Positions 18,952-27,258 of a DNA stretch of 64,000 nucleotides are shown here, one piece after another. The stretch covers positions 124,001-188,000 of the forward strand of contig NZ_JALBGC010000006.1 of NCBI RefSeq assembly GCF_022631375.1. Reading direction: 5' to 3'. This DNA is from Hymenobacter cyanobacteriorum (GTDB lineage Bacteria; Bacteroidota; Bacteroidia; Cytophagales; Hymenobacteraceae). Both the position numbers and the translations under genes were made by a program. Under the pieces are notes generated by a model. That model was not told the DNA's origin. It ran no database searches and worked only from the letters and a program-made list of their open reading frames with translations. The stretch's first letter is position 1. Each line of letters opens with the position of its first letter.

Positions 18952-19647
18952 TTAGATGATGCCGGCCAGCACGTTGATGGTCAGGGCCACCACCGCCGTG
19001 TTGTAGCCGAAGGAGAGCAGGCCGTGGACGAGTGCCAGCCGCCGCATGCGCAGGGAAGTGACGCCGGTGTCGGAGGTTTGGGCCGTCATGCCGATGACAA
19101 AAGAGAAATAGGCGAAGTCACAATAGGTGGTGGGCGCGTCCCCCGGAAACTTGAGTCCCCCCAGCAAATCCGGCGGGCTGGTGGTCCGGTCCTCGCTGAA
19201 GTACGCGTGGGCATAGCGTAGCGCGAAGAGGGTGTGCAGCAGCAGCCAGGACGACATAACCGCTACCATGGACACGGCCGTCCGCAGCGCCCGCTCGGAG
19301 AAGCTCAGGGTTTTGAGGCCGTTCAGCAGCAGCACCACGGCCAGCAGGCTGGCGCCGGCGGCCAGCAGCACGGCCACGAAGGTCAGGGTGTGGCCGGGGT
19401 CCTGGCGGGTGGCAAACCGGCGGAGGCGGGCCGTGTCGGCCGTGGCGAAGACGGCCCCCACCAGCAGCAGGTACGCCACCGAAAACCCGTCCCAGCCCGC
19501 CACCACGCGCGTGCCCAGGTGAAAGTCCGCGGGGGAGAGCCAGAACGTGGCCAGGCCCGCCAGCACGGCCAGGCCCAGGCGGTGGCGCGCGGGCAGGCCG
19601 GTCAGCCAATCAAAGCGAGGGGGGGCGGATACAGGGGAAGAAAGCAT
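18952..19647 (-). CDS. DUF1345 family membrane protein
   Basis: 231 residues from the ATG at 19645-19647. Family landmarks are GWDGFSVAYLLL, HTLFALRYAHAYF and DFAYFSFVIGMTAQTSD with several helices. It starts 34 bp after the exchanger stop and is probably co-transcribed. The biochemical role is unknown. Confidence 0.85.
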   Translation of the reverse strand: MLSSPVSAPPRFDWLTGLPARHRLGLAVLAGLATFWLSPADFHLGTRVVAGWDGFSVAYLLLVGAVFATADTARLRRFATRQDPGHTLTFVAVLLAAGASLLAVVLLLNGLKTLSFSERALRTAVSMVAVMSSWLLLHTLFALRYAHAYFSEDRTTSPPDLLGGLKFPGDAPTTYCDFAYFSFVIGMTAQTSDTGVTSLRMRRLALVHGLLSFGYNTAVVALTINVLAGII

Positions 19648-19681
19648 GGAAAGTGGGGTCGGAAGAAAGAAGGACAGGCCT

Positions 19682-20962
19682 TTACCGCAAGGCCCGCGGG
19701 GCCACTGGTCCGGGGCCTTCGGCCGGCGCTGAGCGCGGCGCCCGGGCCAGCAGCCCCACCCGCAGGTGCTCGCCGAGCCGGGCCCGGCTCCACCAGAACA
19801 GCCCCGCGGCCAGCGCGAGGTACACCCAGCCGACCAGGGTGAGCACCTGCATCGTGCGGACCTCGTTGCGCTGCAACACCCAGGCCAGGGCAAATTGCCC
19901 GCTGAACAGCCCCAGCAGCAGCCCGGCGCTGCGCAGCTTAAGTTGCAGGCGCAGCAGCAGGGCCACCGCGAACAAGGATTGCGCGGCCGTTAAGAAAAAC
20001 TCCTCGTGCTGGCGGGCATCGAGTTCGAAGTGCAGCACGCGCCCGGCCCCCAGCGCGTAGGCCAGCGGAATCATGCCCACGAGCAGGGTCCACTGGTTAA
20101 TCTTATCGCTCACCAAGGTGCTCAGCGCGGCCTTGGGGCGCAGGTTGAGCACGAAGAGGACAACCAGCACGACCCCCGGGGTTTCGCTGGCGAGCGGGGC
20201 GACCCACTGCACCAGCAAAAACTGGCTGACTCCCCAGGCCCGTCCCGAAGCCAGCAGCGCCTCGGCGAAGGGCTCCGCAGCCGCCACGACGACGGTCACG
20301 GCGAGCAGCGTGAGCCCGCCCATGACGGCCCATTGCCAGCCCGTTGACAGGGTAGCCACGGCCGCCGCCGGGCCCACCTCTTCCGGTTCTTCCTCCGCCT
20401 CCCCTTGGGTTTTAGGCAGCTTGCCCAGGCGCCACAGGTACGCCGCGAAAATGGCCACCAGCACGACAAAATCGACCAGGTCGATGCGGTTTTTCAGCAC
20501 AATGACAAAGGCGTAAAGACTGGCCAGCGTGAGGTAGGCAATCTCGGCGGAGTTGTCGCGGTGCAGCTCCACCACCTGGCGCCGGCTGCGCCACCAGTAA
20601 ATGCCCGCCACTAGCGGCCAGGCCACGCCAATGAGCAGGCGGTTGGCCCCGGTCATGTTGGCGGCGGCAAAGCCGGCGTAGGCCGAGCCCGGGTGCAGCC
20701 CGGCCTGGTAGGTGTAGTAGAGGTCCACGGCGTACTCGGGCAGCACCGTGACCAGGGCCAGCACCCCGATGATAAGTCCTTGGGACACGTGCTGCTCGGC
20801 CGCCTCGGCGCCCCAGGATAGCAGAAAGCCCGCCGCCAGAATGGCCACGAAGAAGATGGCCGCTTCCAGGCCCGGAGCCACGTGGGTGCCGGTCAGCCGC
20901 AGGTAAAAGCCCGGCAGCGTGGCAAAAACGGCCAAGGCTACAAAAAAGATAAATTTGCGCAT
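19682..20962 (-). CDS. Sodium/calcium exchanger family (CaCA) cation antiporter
   Basis: 426 residues with about ten to twelve membrane helices. The two inverted alpha-repeats are visible: GAEAAEQHVSQGLIIGVLAL with VTVLPEYAVDLYYT, and SQFLLVQWVAPLASETPGVV. Both hold the acidic residues (Glu near LPEY, Glu in SETPG) that coordinate the cation in CaCA exchangers. An acidic loop (EAEEEPEEV) lies between halves. It exports Ca2+ or another cation in exchange for Na+ or H+; which ion is not readable here. Confidence 0.85.
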   Translation of the reverse strand: MRKFIFFVALAVFATLPGFYLRLTGTHVAPGLEAAIFFVAILAAGFLLSWGAEAAEQHVSQGLIIGVLALVTVLPEYAVDLYYTYQAGLHPGSAYAGFAAANMTGANRLLIGVAWPLVAGIYWWRSRRQVVELHRDNSAEIAYLTLASLYAFVIVLKNRIDLVDFVVLVAIFAAYLWRLGKLPKTQGEAEEEPEEVGPAAAVATLSTGWQWAVMGGLTLLAVTVVVAAAEPFAEALLASGRAWGVSQFLLVQWVAPLASETPGVVLVVLFVLNLRPKAALSTLVSDKINQWTLLVGMIPLAYALGAGRVLHFELDARQHEEFFLTAAQSLFAVALLLRLQLKLRSAGLLLGLFSGQFALAWVLQRNEVRTMQVLTLVGWVYLALAAGLFWWSRARLGEHLRVGLLARAPRSAPAEGPGPVAPRALR

Positions 20963-21106
20963 GAGGGTGACGAATGGGTGGTAAGCATTAGGGGCCGTTA
21001 AGCACAGGCATTCGGCGCGGGCCCAAACGGGTTCCGGCGTCGGAGGTCTTGGTGCCGGCTTCCTTGGGAAGAATTCTCATTTTTTTCTGCCTCGTTTTTT
21101 CTGTTC

Positions 21107-21889
21107 TCACTGGTCCCGGCGGCGGGTAAAATCCAGGCTGTAGAACAGCATCAGCTGAATGCCCTGGTTGACTTCCACCACCTCCCGGCCCGACGCCGGG
21201 TCGGGCCGGGCGTGCCGACTGAATTGCTGCAGGTAGTTCAGCTCCACGCGGGCCAGCAGGTTCAGCTGGTAGCCCAGCCCGCCGGCCAGGCGGTTTTCGC
21301 TGAACTCGTCCTCGCTTGCGTTGCGGCCGAAGCTCACAAACAGCTCGTCGTAAGCGTTCAGGTACCACCCGTGGTTTGCCAGCACGGGCCCGCCCAGCGG
21401 GAACAGGCCGGCCAGCTGGTACCGGACCCGCTGCTGAAATTTCCACTCCTGCACGCGGCCCTGCCCGTTGTCGGCCCGGGCCCCGAGCCAGCGCTGTTCA
21501 AGCCGCAGGCGGTGGGTGAGCACGAGGCGCTGCCACGGCGTTTTGAGCGTGAGCTCTTCGTAAGTGCGTCGCTCCGGGGCCGGCCGGTCCGCCACGGTAG
21601 GGTAGGCGCCGTAGCGGTGCGTCTGGGCGTAGGCAATGCCGCCCGCCGCCTTCAGGCGGGGGGTGAGCACCCGCTCCGCGCCCAGAAAGCCCTCCAGCTG
21701 CTGGGCGGTCCGCCCCCAGTCAACCCGGCGCCACTGCAGCTCGGTGTGCACCGCCCACTTCGATGTCACTTGCTGGTCGCCCATATACCCAACCCAGGTC
21801 AGCGGGTTGTGGTCCACCAAGGGGCTGCCCTGGCCGAAGCCAGGGGTCGCCAGGGCGCAGCCCCCCAGCAGGAGCAGAAGCTGTTTCAT
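21107..21889 (-). CDS. DUF2490 outer-membrane beta-barrel protein
   Basis: 260 residues with a signal peptide (GCALATPGFGQ). The body has alternating aromatic and polar strands: WVGYMGDQQVTSKWAVHTEL, QWRRVDWG, TYEELTLKTPWQRLVLTHRL, RLEQRW. It ends in a strand with aromatic residues (IQLMLFYSLDF), consistent with a barrel. DUF2490 proteins are widespread in Bacteroidota and lack a defined role. Confidence 0.85.
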   Translation of the reverse strand: MKQLLLLLGGCALATPGFGQGSPLVDHNPLTWVGYMGDQQVTSKWAVHTELQWRRVDWGRTAQQLEGFLGAERVLTPRLKAAGGIAYAQTHRYGAYPTVADRPAPERRTYEELTLKTPWQRLVLTHRLRLEQRWLGARADNGQGRVQEWKFQQRVRYQLAGLFPLGGPVLANHGWYLNAYDELFVSFGRNASEDEFSENRLAGGLGYQLNLLARVELNYLQQFSRHARPDPASGREVVEVNQGIQLMLFYSLDFTRRRDQ

Positions 21890-21978
21890 CCAAAAAATCC
21901 TTTACGGTGGAATGGTGGCGTTAACGGCCGTGCGCAACGGGGCAGGTGCCGGCCCCGCGCTGCCCCGGGCCGCGGACC

Positions 21979-22440
21979 TTAGGCGCTGCCTTGGAGCTGG
22001 TGGGATAGATTCTTCTGTGCTACGTCTACCACGAAGCGGTTGCGAACCAGCTGGCGGCCCAGTAAGATGGGCGTTTTGAGGCGCTTGCGGTTCGCCAGCG
22101 TGAATTCCACGCGGATGCGCCGGCCAAAGAGGACGACGCACGTGGTGATGACGTAGCGTTTTTGCGCGTCCCCAAACGAGTTGCGTACCGTGCGCTCGCT
22201 GAAGTGGTCGGTTTGTATTTCCCGGCCCGGGCCTTTGCGGCCGTCGGTTACCCAAAAACTTAGCCGGGTGGCGTTCCCGACCTGAATCAGCTGCACTCTT
22301 TCGCAATGCAGGGCGGACGTGTAAGCCCCCGTGTCCACCTTGGCGGGTACCCCGGCAAGGCCCATATCGGGTAAGTCAATGAGTTCGGTCAGGCCGATGA
22401 TTTGCTTGGGCTTGCCGGCGCGTTTAATCGAAGTTTGCAC
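21979..22440 (-). CDS. RimK/LysX-type retropepsin-like aspartic protease family protein
   Basis: 153 residues if started at the GTG at 22438-22440, just past the upstream stop; a longer GTG reading from 22512 overlaps the upstream gene. The core IIGLTELIDLPDMG, AKVDTGAYTSALHC and later TPILLGRQLV match the DUF785/RimB family. That family has a DTGA active-site-like motif and is annotated as ATP-dependent zinc protease or glutamate-ligase-associated. It probably acts in the cytoplasm with a RimK-type ligase, but none is in the window. Confidence 0.82.
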   Translation of the reverse strand: MQTSIKRAGKPKQIIGLTELIDLPDMGLAGVPAKVDTGAYTSALHCERVQLIQVGNATRLSFWVTDGRKGPGREIQTDHFSERTVRNSFGDAQKRYVITTCVVLFGRRIRVEFTLANRKRLKTPILLGRQLVRNRFVVDVAQKNLSHQLQGSA

Positions 22441-22444
22441 GTGG

Positions 22445-22738
22445 TTATAAGGGGAATTCGTTGCAATTGATTGAGTTCGTGCAGACGATGTTGCTGGCTC
22501 CTCGATAGGCACCTTGCGGGCAGAAATACTGCACCTGGTACTCGAAAATGGTGCCGGCGGGATAGGGCTCCGCGTCTACAAAGGGGGAGTTGGCGTTCTG
22601 GTTAAGCAGCTCCCAGCCGGTACCAAAAGGGCTGAGCCGGCGGCACACCCGCGCCGTTTCCAGCCCCTGCTTTTCAAAAGTGAGGCGGCGACCTGCGGGC
22701 GTGCAGGTGAGGACGATGGGCGGGCGGGAGAAGCACAT
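22445..22738 (-). CDS. Small hypothetical Cys-containing protein
   Basis: 97 residues from ATG 22738 (an in-frame ATG at 22798 adds 20 residues). The sequence IVLTCTPAGRRLTFEKQGLE, WELLNQNANSPFVDAEPYPA, TIFEYQVQYFCPQGAYRGAS looks like a single beta-sandwich, fibronectin-like module with four Cys. Its stop is 5 bp before the GTG start of the next gene, suggesting coupling. No function can be assigned. Confidence 0.55.
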   Translation of the reverse strand: MCFSRPPIVLTCTPAGRRLTFEKQGLETARVCRRLSPFGTGWELLNQNANSPFVDAEPYPAGTIFEYQVQYFCPQGAYRGASNIVCTNSINCNEFPL

Positions 22739-23279
22739 GGGCTTAGCGGAGCAACCGACGAGTTCCCGGACAGCATCGCAACGCCAGCCGGAAGGCATGA
22801 ACCCTAGAACCTGCTAACTGCCAGGTTTCGGCGGCATGGCGGCTGTTTTCCAGGTCTTGAAGCAGTGTTTTCCTGCTCAAGGGCAAGGGGGCTGCATTTC
22901 AAAAACGCATTTATGAAATGCCGAGTCGACAGGCAAGCCCGTGCCCTGGGCACCGCTACGTTTTACGCGAACCCGGCATCGGCCCCGCCAGCTTCTTAAG
23001 GAACTCTATATCCCACCGCGATTGCGGTAAGCCAGGTTGCGGCTCATAGCGCACGCCGGTGGGTTTACAAGTCGACCGGCGCTCCATAATTCAGGTGAGG
23101 GCGGCTCCCAAGGGCTGGTAACGCAACGCGTTTATAACCCATAACCGTCCAGGAATCAGCCAGCCGCGCTGGCTAATTCGCAGGGGCAGGGCAGTTTCCC
23201 GTGGGGAGGCAACAAGTAGCCCGGTTAAGCTGCTGGGGCGGGCGGGTTCAAAACCGGGATGCGGTAATGCCGGGTCGGA
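22739..23279. other. Intergenic region with one perfect short hairpin
   Basis: About 540 bp with no supported gene. AGCCAGC (23158-23164) and GCTGGCT (23168-23174) form a perfect 7-bp stem with a 3-nt loop, without a U-tract. GGTTCAAA near 23247 resembles a tRNA T-arm but no cloverleaf can be built around it. Confidence 0.4.
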
Positions 23280-23609
23280 TTAGGCCCGCGGCGGCTGCCA
23301 ACACGAGCCGGAGGCCGTGGTAAGAGCGGCCACTACTAAATGGCCATGCGGGCGACTGCTAACCCAATCCGCTGGTTGGGGGACTTCAACCTGCACCGCA
23401 GCTGACAAGGGCGTTATGGCCCCGCCACAGCTGTGGCACTGGCATAACGGGGAACACCAGTCACTCAACCCATTTGCTCCACCGTTGGTCCGGGTGACGG
23501 CAGTCAGGGTGCAGCCCTTGCCGTTCTGGTACCCCGTCACGCCATCCACGCACGAAAGGCACGAGATGAAGGTAACGTAGAAGGCCAAAAACAGAACGGT
23601 TGCTCGCAT
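23280..23609 (-). CDS. DUF6660-type small exported Cys-rich protein, second copy
   Basis: 109 residues from the ATG at 23607-23609. The layout matches the protein at 8023-8346: a signal segment MRATVLFLAFYVTFISCLSC ending in Cys-x-x-Cys, then WCSPLCQCHSCGG, and a C-terminal GSCWQPP resembling GSIWQPP in the first copy. It is divergent from czcD, 458 bp away. The Cys/His cluster suggests metal binding at the cell surface or periplasm; this is inference. Confidence 0.7.
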   Translation of the reverse strand: MRATVLFLAFYVTFISCLSCVDGVTGYQNGKGCTLTAVTRTNGGANGLSDWCSPLCQCHSCGGAITPLSAAVQVEVPQPADWVSSRPHGHLVVAALTTASGSCWQPPRA

Positions 23610-24067
23610 CAGGCTACAAAGTAAACAAGGAAAACCGTTGTTGCTCAACGAGCAGTTGCAGATGTTTGAGGGGTGGGGCACCTAAAACGGTACCATCCGC
23701 CGCCCTCCACAGCCCATTTCCGGATTGAGTTAAAAAATCACATACGTGCCGATTTCTCGAAAGTTGGCCTACATGGTTTCACTTTTTTCTTGCTTTCCGA
23801 CGAGTCAGTGCACGATTTGCCTTTGCAATGCCGAAGGGTTCCACCGCTTGCTCGCCGGTGATTCCAGGGCTGGCACATCCCACACGCTCACCAAGTAGGC
23901 CGTGGCGGTGTCCGGCGCGGCCGAATACGGCCGCCACCCTAAGAGACTGAGTGCACAAACCTCGCGTATAAGCCGGCCGGGGCACGGCGTGGAGCGTTCA
24001 TGCGCCATCCATCTGCTTGTCCGACCTTCGGCACTGCCCATTTTCCTGTTTACTAATTGCTATCCTG
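23610..24067. other. Divergent intergenic region upstream of czcD
   Basis: 458 bp between the DUF6660 gene and czcD. It probably holds promoters for both directions, but no TAnnTTTG box with a correctly spaced -33 element stood out. Small open frames here show no coding character. Confidence 0.35.
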
Positions 24068-25057
24068 ATGGCCCAAGTAGATTCTCACGACGACCACATT
24101 GGCCACGACCATGCCGGTCACGACCACGAAAGCCATGACCACAGTGGCCACGACCACGGCGCGGGTGGTCACCACCACGGCCCCTCCGCCGACACCCCGT
24201 TTAGCTTCGCGTTCGGCGTAGGCATTTTCCTGAACCTGTCGTTCGTGATTGCCGAGGCGGCAGGGGGCTTCTGGGGCCACTCGTCGGCGCTGCTCTCCGA
24301 CGCGGGCCACAATCTGGGGGACGTGCTGGGTCTGGGGCTGGCCTGGGGCTCGGGCCGCATGGCGCTGCGCCCGGCCAGGGGGCGCTACACCTACGGCTTC
24401 AAAAGCCTTACCATTCAGGCCTCGCTGCTCAACGCCCTGTTTCTGTACACGGCGCTGGGCATCATCCTCTGGGAAACCATTGGCCACCTGCGCCACCCCG
24501 AGCCGGTGAATGGCAAGCTGGTAATGGTGTTGGCGGGCGCCGGCATTCTTATCAACGGCGTCACCGCCTGGCTGTTCCGGCGCGGGCAGAAAGGCGACGT
24601 GAACGTGCGCGGGGCCTACCTGCACATGCTCACCGACGCCGTCGTGTCGGCCGGGGTGGTCGTGGGCGGGGCCATCGTGTACTTCACCGGCTGGCAATGG
24701 GTGGATACGGTCATTGCCTTCGCCCTGCTGGGCGTCATCGCCTACGGCTCGTGGGGCCTGCTCACCGAAACCCTGCAGCTCAGCCTGAACGCCGTGCCGG
24801 TGGGCGTGGACCTGGAAGAAGTGCGCACCTTCCTGCTCGGGCAGCCCGGCGTGCTGCAGCTGCACGACCTGCACATCTGGCCGCTCAGCACCACGCACAC
24901 GGCGCTGTCCGTGCACCTGGTGCGGCCCCGCGAGGACGATAACGCCTTTTTAGAATACCTGCAACAGGCCTTGCAAAAGGAATTCAAGATTGACCACAGC
25001 ACGGTGCAAATCGAGCACGAATCCCCCATTCCCGGCGCGCACGGGGTGTGCGACTAG
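24068..25057 (+). CDS. czcD: CzcD-type cation diffusion facilitator with His-rich N-terminus
   Basis: 329 residues from ATG 24068; the longer frame from 24017 lacks a sensible start. Residues about 6-43 are His/Asp-rich (HDDHIGHDHAGHDHESHDHS). Six helices follow with the transport-site pairs HNLGD in TM2 (DAGHNLGD) and HMLTD in TM5. The C-terminal cytoplasmic ferredoxin-like domain contains LHDLHIWPLS. It exports Zn2+, Co2+ or Cd2+ against protons. It is one of two CDF genes in the window and stands alone. Confidence 0.93.
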   Translation: MAQVDSHDDHIGHDHAGHDHESHDHSGHDHGAGGHHHGPSADTPFSFAFGVGIFLNLSFVIAEAAGGFWGHSSALLSDAGHNLGDVLGLGLAWGSGRMALRPARGRYTYGFKSLTIQASLLNALFLYTALGIILWETIGHLRHPEPVNGKLVMVLAGAGILINGVTAWLFRRGQKGDVNVRGAYLHMLTDAVVSAGVVVGGAIVYFTGWQWVDTVIAFALLGVIAYGSWGLLTETLQLSLNAVPVGVDLEEVRTFLLGQPGVLQLHDLHIWPLSTTHTALSVHLVRPREDDNAFLEYLQQALQKEFKIDHSTVQIEHESPIPGAHGVCD

Positions 25058-25106
25058 CGGGGCAACTCCTCCGTATCACGCGGACCCGGGAATGGGTTGC
25101 TGGACC

Positions 25107-25379
25107 TTATAGCTGGTCGGCCCAGAGAGCAAAGGCCTCCGCCGACAGCTGTTCGCGCATAAACCGCCACATGGAGCAGCCCCGCGCTTCCAGGCAGTAG
25201 CGCAGCAGGGTCGGCTCGGTCCGCTGGTCGTTGAAGCCGCGCTTGAGCACGGCGGCCCGGCGCTCGGTTGATAAGGAGGCCAGCCAGGCATAAAAATCCT
25301 GCGCCGTGAGTTGCAGCTTGCTTGCCTGAGCGTAATAGGCTTTCGCGGCGCTGGTGATTTCGGAAAGCAAGTCGGCCAT
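25107..25379 (-). CDS. Small hypothetical protein (90 aa)
   Basis: Mostly helical, Ala/Leu-rich soluble protein (MADLLSEITSAAKAYYAQAS start, LEARGCSMWRFMREQLSAEA near the end). It ends 50 bp from the czcD stop on the opposite strand. The regular composition and conserved-looking aromatic/charged pattern argue for a real gene, but I recognise no family. Confidence 0.55.
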   Translation of the reverse strand: MADLLSEITSAAKAYYAQASKLQLTAQDFYAWLASLSTERRAAVLKRGFNDQRTEPTLLRYCLEARGCSMWRFMREQLSAEAFALWADQL

Positions 25380-25703
25380 TTACCCTTAATTAAACGGATT
25401 AAAAAGAATCGCAGCACACTTACGAATTCTGCTAAGGTAAGAGCAGCACTTGGTCTTGAAATGACCGAAAATGAGCACGGCAGGGGTTCCCCAGTGCACG
25501 TTCTTTGCCCGCGCAGACTTAGCGAAACAACCGGTGAACGCAACCCATGTGAATTCCCCACTAATCGTGGGAACCCTTGGGTAGGCCCGTCCGTAGCAAG
25601 CACAACCCTTTATTTTCCTTCCGCATAAAGCGGCACCGGCGGGTTCGACTCCGCGCTGGACGTTGCCTTAATTTCCCCCACACCTGGCGCGGGGCTGTTC
25701 CCT
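25380..25703. other. Intergenic region upstream of the Nramp-like gene
   Basis: 324 bp divergent gap, AT-richer near 25380-25450. No DtxR/MntR-like palindrome of the kind seen at 32141-32180 was found here, and no other feature. Confidence 0.35.
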
Positions 25704-27029
25704 ATGCTCCCCGAACCTAGTCTGACGCCCCCGCCCACCCGTCCCATGCCCGCCTACCCGCGCCTGTTGCGGGTAATCCGCTTCGTGCGCAGCCTGGGGC
25801 CTGGGCTTATCACGGGGGCCAGCGACGACGACCCGTCCGGCATTGCCACGTACTCGCAGGCCGGGGCGGCCTTCGGGCTGGCCACGCTCTGGACGGCGCT
25901 GCTCACGTTCCCCCTCATGGCGGCCATGCAGGAAATGTGCGCCCGCATCGGGTTGGTGACCCAGCAAGGGCTCGCGGGCACGCTGCGCAAGCATTACCCC
26001 CGGTGGGTGCTGTACGGCCTGCTGCTGTTCACTTTCCCGGCCATCGTGCTCAACATCGGCGCCGACCTCGAAGGCATGGGCGCCGTCGCCCACCTGCTGG
26101 TGCCGCAGGTGCCCACGTTTGCCTTCAGCGTGCTGTTCACGGGGTTGATGCTGGTGGCTATCATCCGCTTCCCCTACCAAAGGCTGGCGTCCATCCTCAA
26201 GTGGCTGTGCTGCGTGCTGCTGGTGTACTTGGTCGTGCCCTTTCTGGTGAAGCAGGACTGGGCCAACGTGGCCCATCACACATTCATCCCCGAGATTCAG
26301 TTCACCAAGGCCTTCGCGGCCATGCTGGTGGCCATTTTAGGCACAACGATTTCGCCCTACCTATTTTTCTGGCAGGCCGAGATGGAGGCTGAGGAAATGC
26401 AGCACCGCAGCATCGCCAACGGCCACGGCCGGCGCGTGATGGTGAACAAGCGCCTGCTGCAGGGCATGCAGGCCGACGTGAACGTGGGCATGTTCTGCTC
26501 GAACCTCATCATGTTCTTCATTATCCTCACCACGGGCGTGGTGCTCTACTCGGCCGGCATCCACCAGATTGACACCGTGGAGCAGGCGGCCAGCGCCCTC
26601 AGGCCGCTGGCGGGGGAGTCGGCGTACCTGCTCTTCGCCGGGGGCGTCATCGGCACCGGGCTGCTGGCGATTCCGGTGCTGGCCGGCTCGTTGTCGTATG
26701 CCACGGCCGAAACCTTCCACTGGCGCAGCGGCCTGGACCGCCAGCTGCGCCAGGCCCCGGCTTTCTACGGCACCATCGCCCTCTCGTTGGTGGCCGGCGT
26801 ATTGCTGGATTTATTTGGCATCAGCCCCATCCAGGCCCTGCTGTACACGGCCATTCTCTATGGCCTGACGGCCCCGGTCATGATTGCCATCGTGCTGCAC
26901 CTGGCCAACAACAAGTCAGTAATGGGCGAGCTGGCCAACGGCAAAGTTTCCAACACGCTGGGCCTAGTTACGTTGGTGCTGATGAGCGCAGCGGCCGTGC
27001 TGCTGCTTTATTTTCAGCTTGCCGGCTAA
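25704..27029 (+). CDS. Nramp family divalent-metal transporter, divergent clade
   Basis: 441 residues (ATG 25704; an alternative ATG at 25746 would give 427). About eleven helices. TM1 reads GPGLITGASDDDPSGIATYS, where classical MntH has DPGN. The TM6 segment reads LGTTISPYLFFWQAEME, where MntH has the Met-Pro-His motif. It thus belongs to the broad Nramp superfamily but lacks the canonical metal-selecting Met. It probably imports Mn2+, Fe2+ or Mg2+ with protons; substrate is uncertain. It is monocistronic. Confidence 0.88.
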   Translation: MLPEPSLTPPPTRPMPAYPRLLRVIRFVRSLGPGLITGASDDDPSGIATYSQAGAAFGLATLWTALLTFPLMAAMQEMCARIGLVTQQGLAGTLRKHYPRWVLYGLLLFTFPAIVLNIGADLEGMGAVAHLLVPQVPTFAFSVLFTGLMLVAIIRFPYQRLASILKWLCCVLLVYLVVPFLVKQDWANVAHHTFIPEIQFTKAFAAMLVAILGTTISPYLFFWQAEMEAEEMQHRSIANGHGRRVMVNKRLLQGMQADVNVGMFCSNLIMFFIILTTGVVLYSAGIHQIDTVEQAASALRPLAGESAYLLFAGGVIGTGLLAIPVLAGSLSYATAETFHWRSGLDRQLRQAPAFYGTIALSLVAGVLLDLFGISPIQALLYTAILYGLTAPVMIAIVLHLANNKSVMGELANGKVSNTLGLVTLVLMSAAAVLLLYFQLAG

Positions 27030-27258
27030 AGTTCGTCAGGTTACTGGCAGAACGATGAGTCTTGGTAACAGGCCCCTTTTCCGGCAATGTCTGTCGCATT
27101 GCAGTTCTTCAATTGAGCATTGCAACGCCTGCACATAACTTATGCGGTAATTTGCGCCACTTCGGTCCGGGCGTTGAACGCCTGCTCACAAGCTTAATCC
27201 GTTCTGCTATTCTGTAGGCAGACCCCGAATCATATCCGTACCCATCGCATTTTTAATC

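Noticed and set aside
20988-21080. 30-codon minus-strand ORF (MRILPKEAGTKTSDAGTRLG) between DUF2490 and the exchanger
   Set aside because: Very short, no family, and no independent support, though an A-rich leader precedes it.
23230-23290. tRNA-like T-arm (GGTTCAAA) near 23247
   Set aside because: No acceptor stem or anticodon arm can be built around it.
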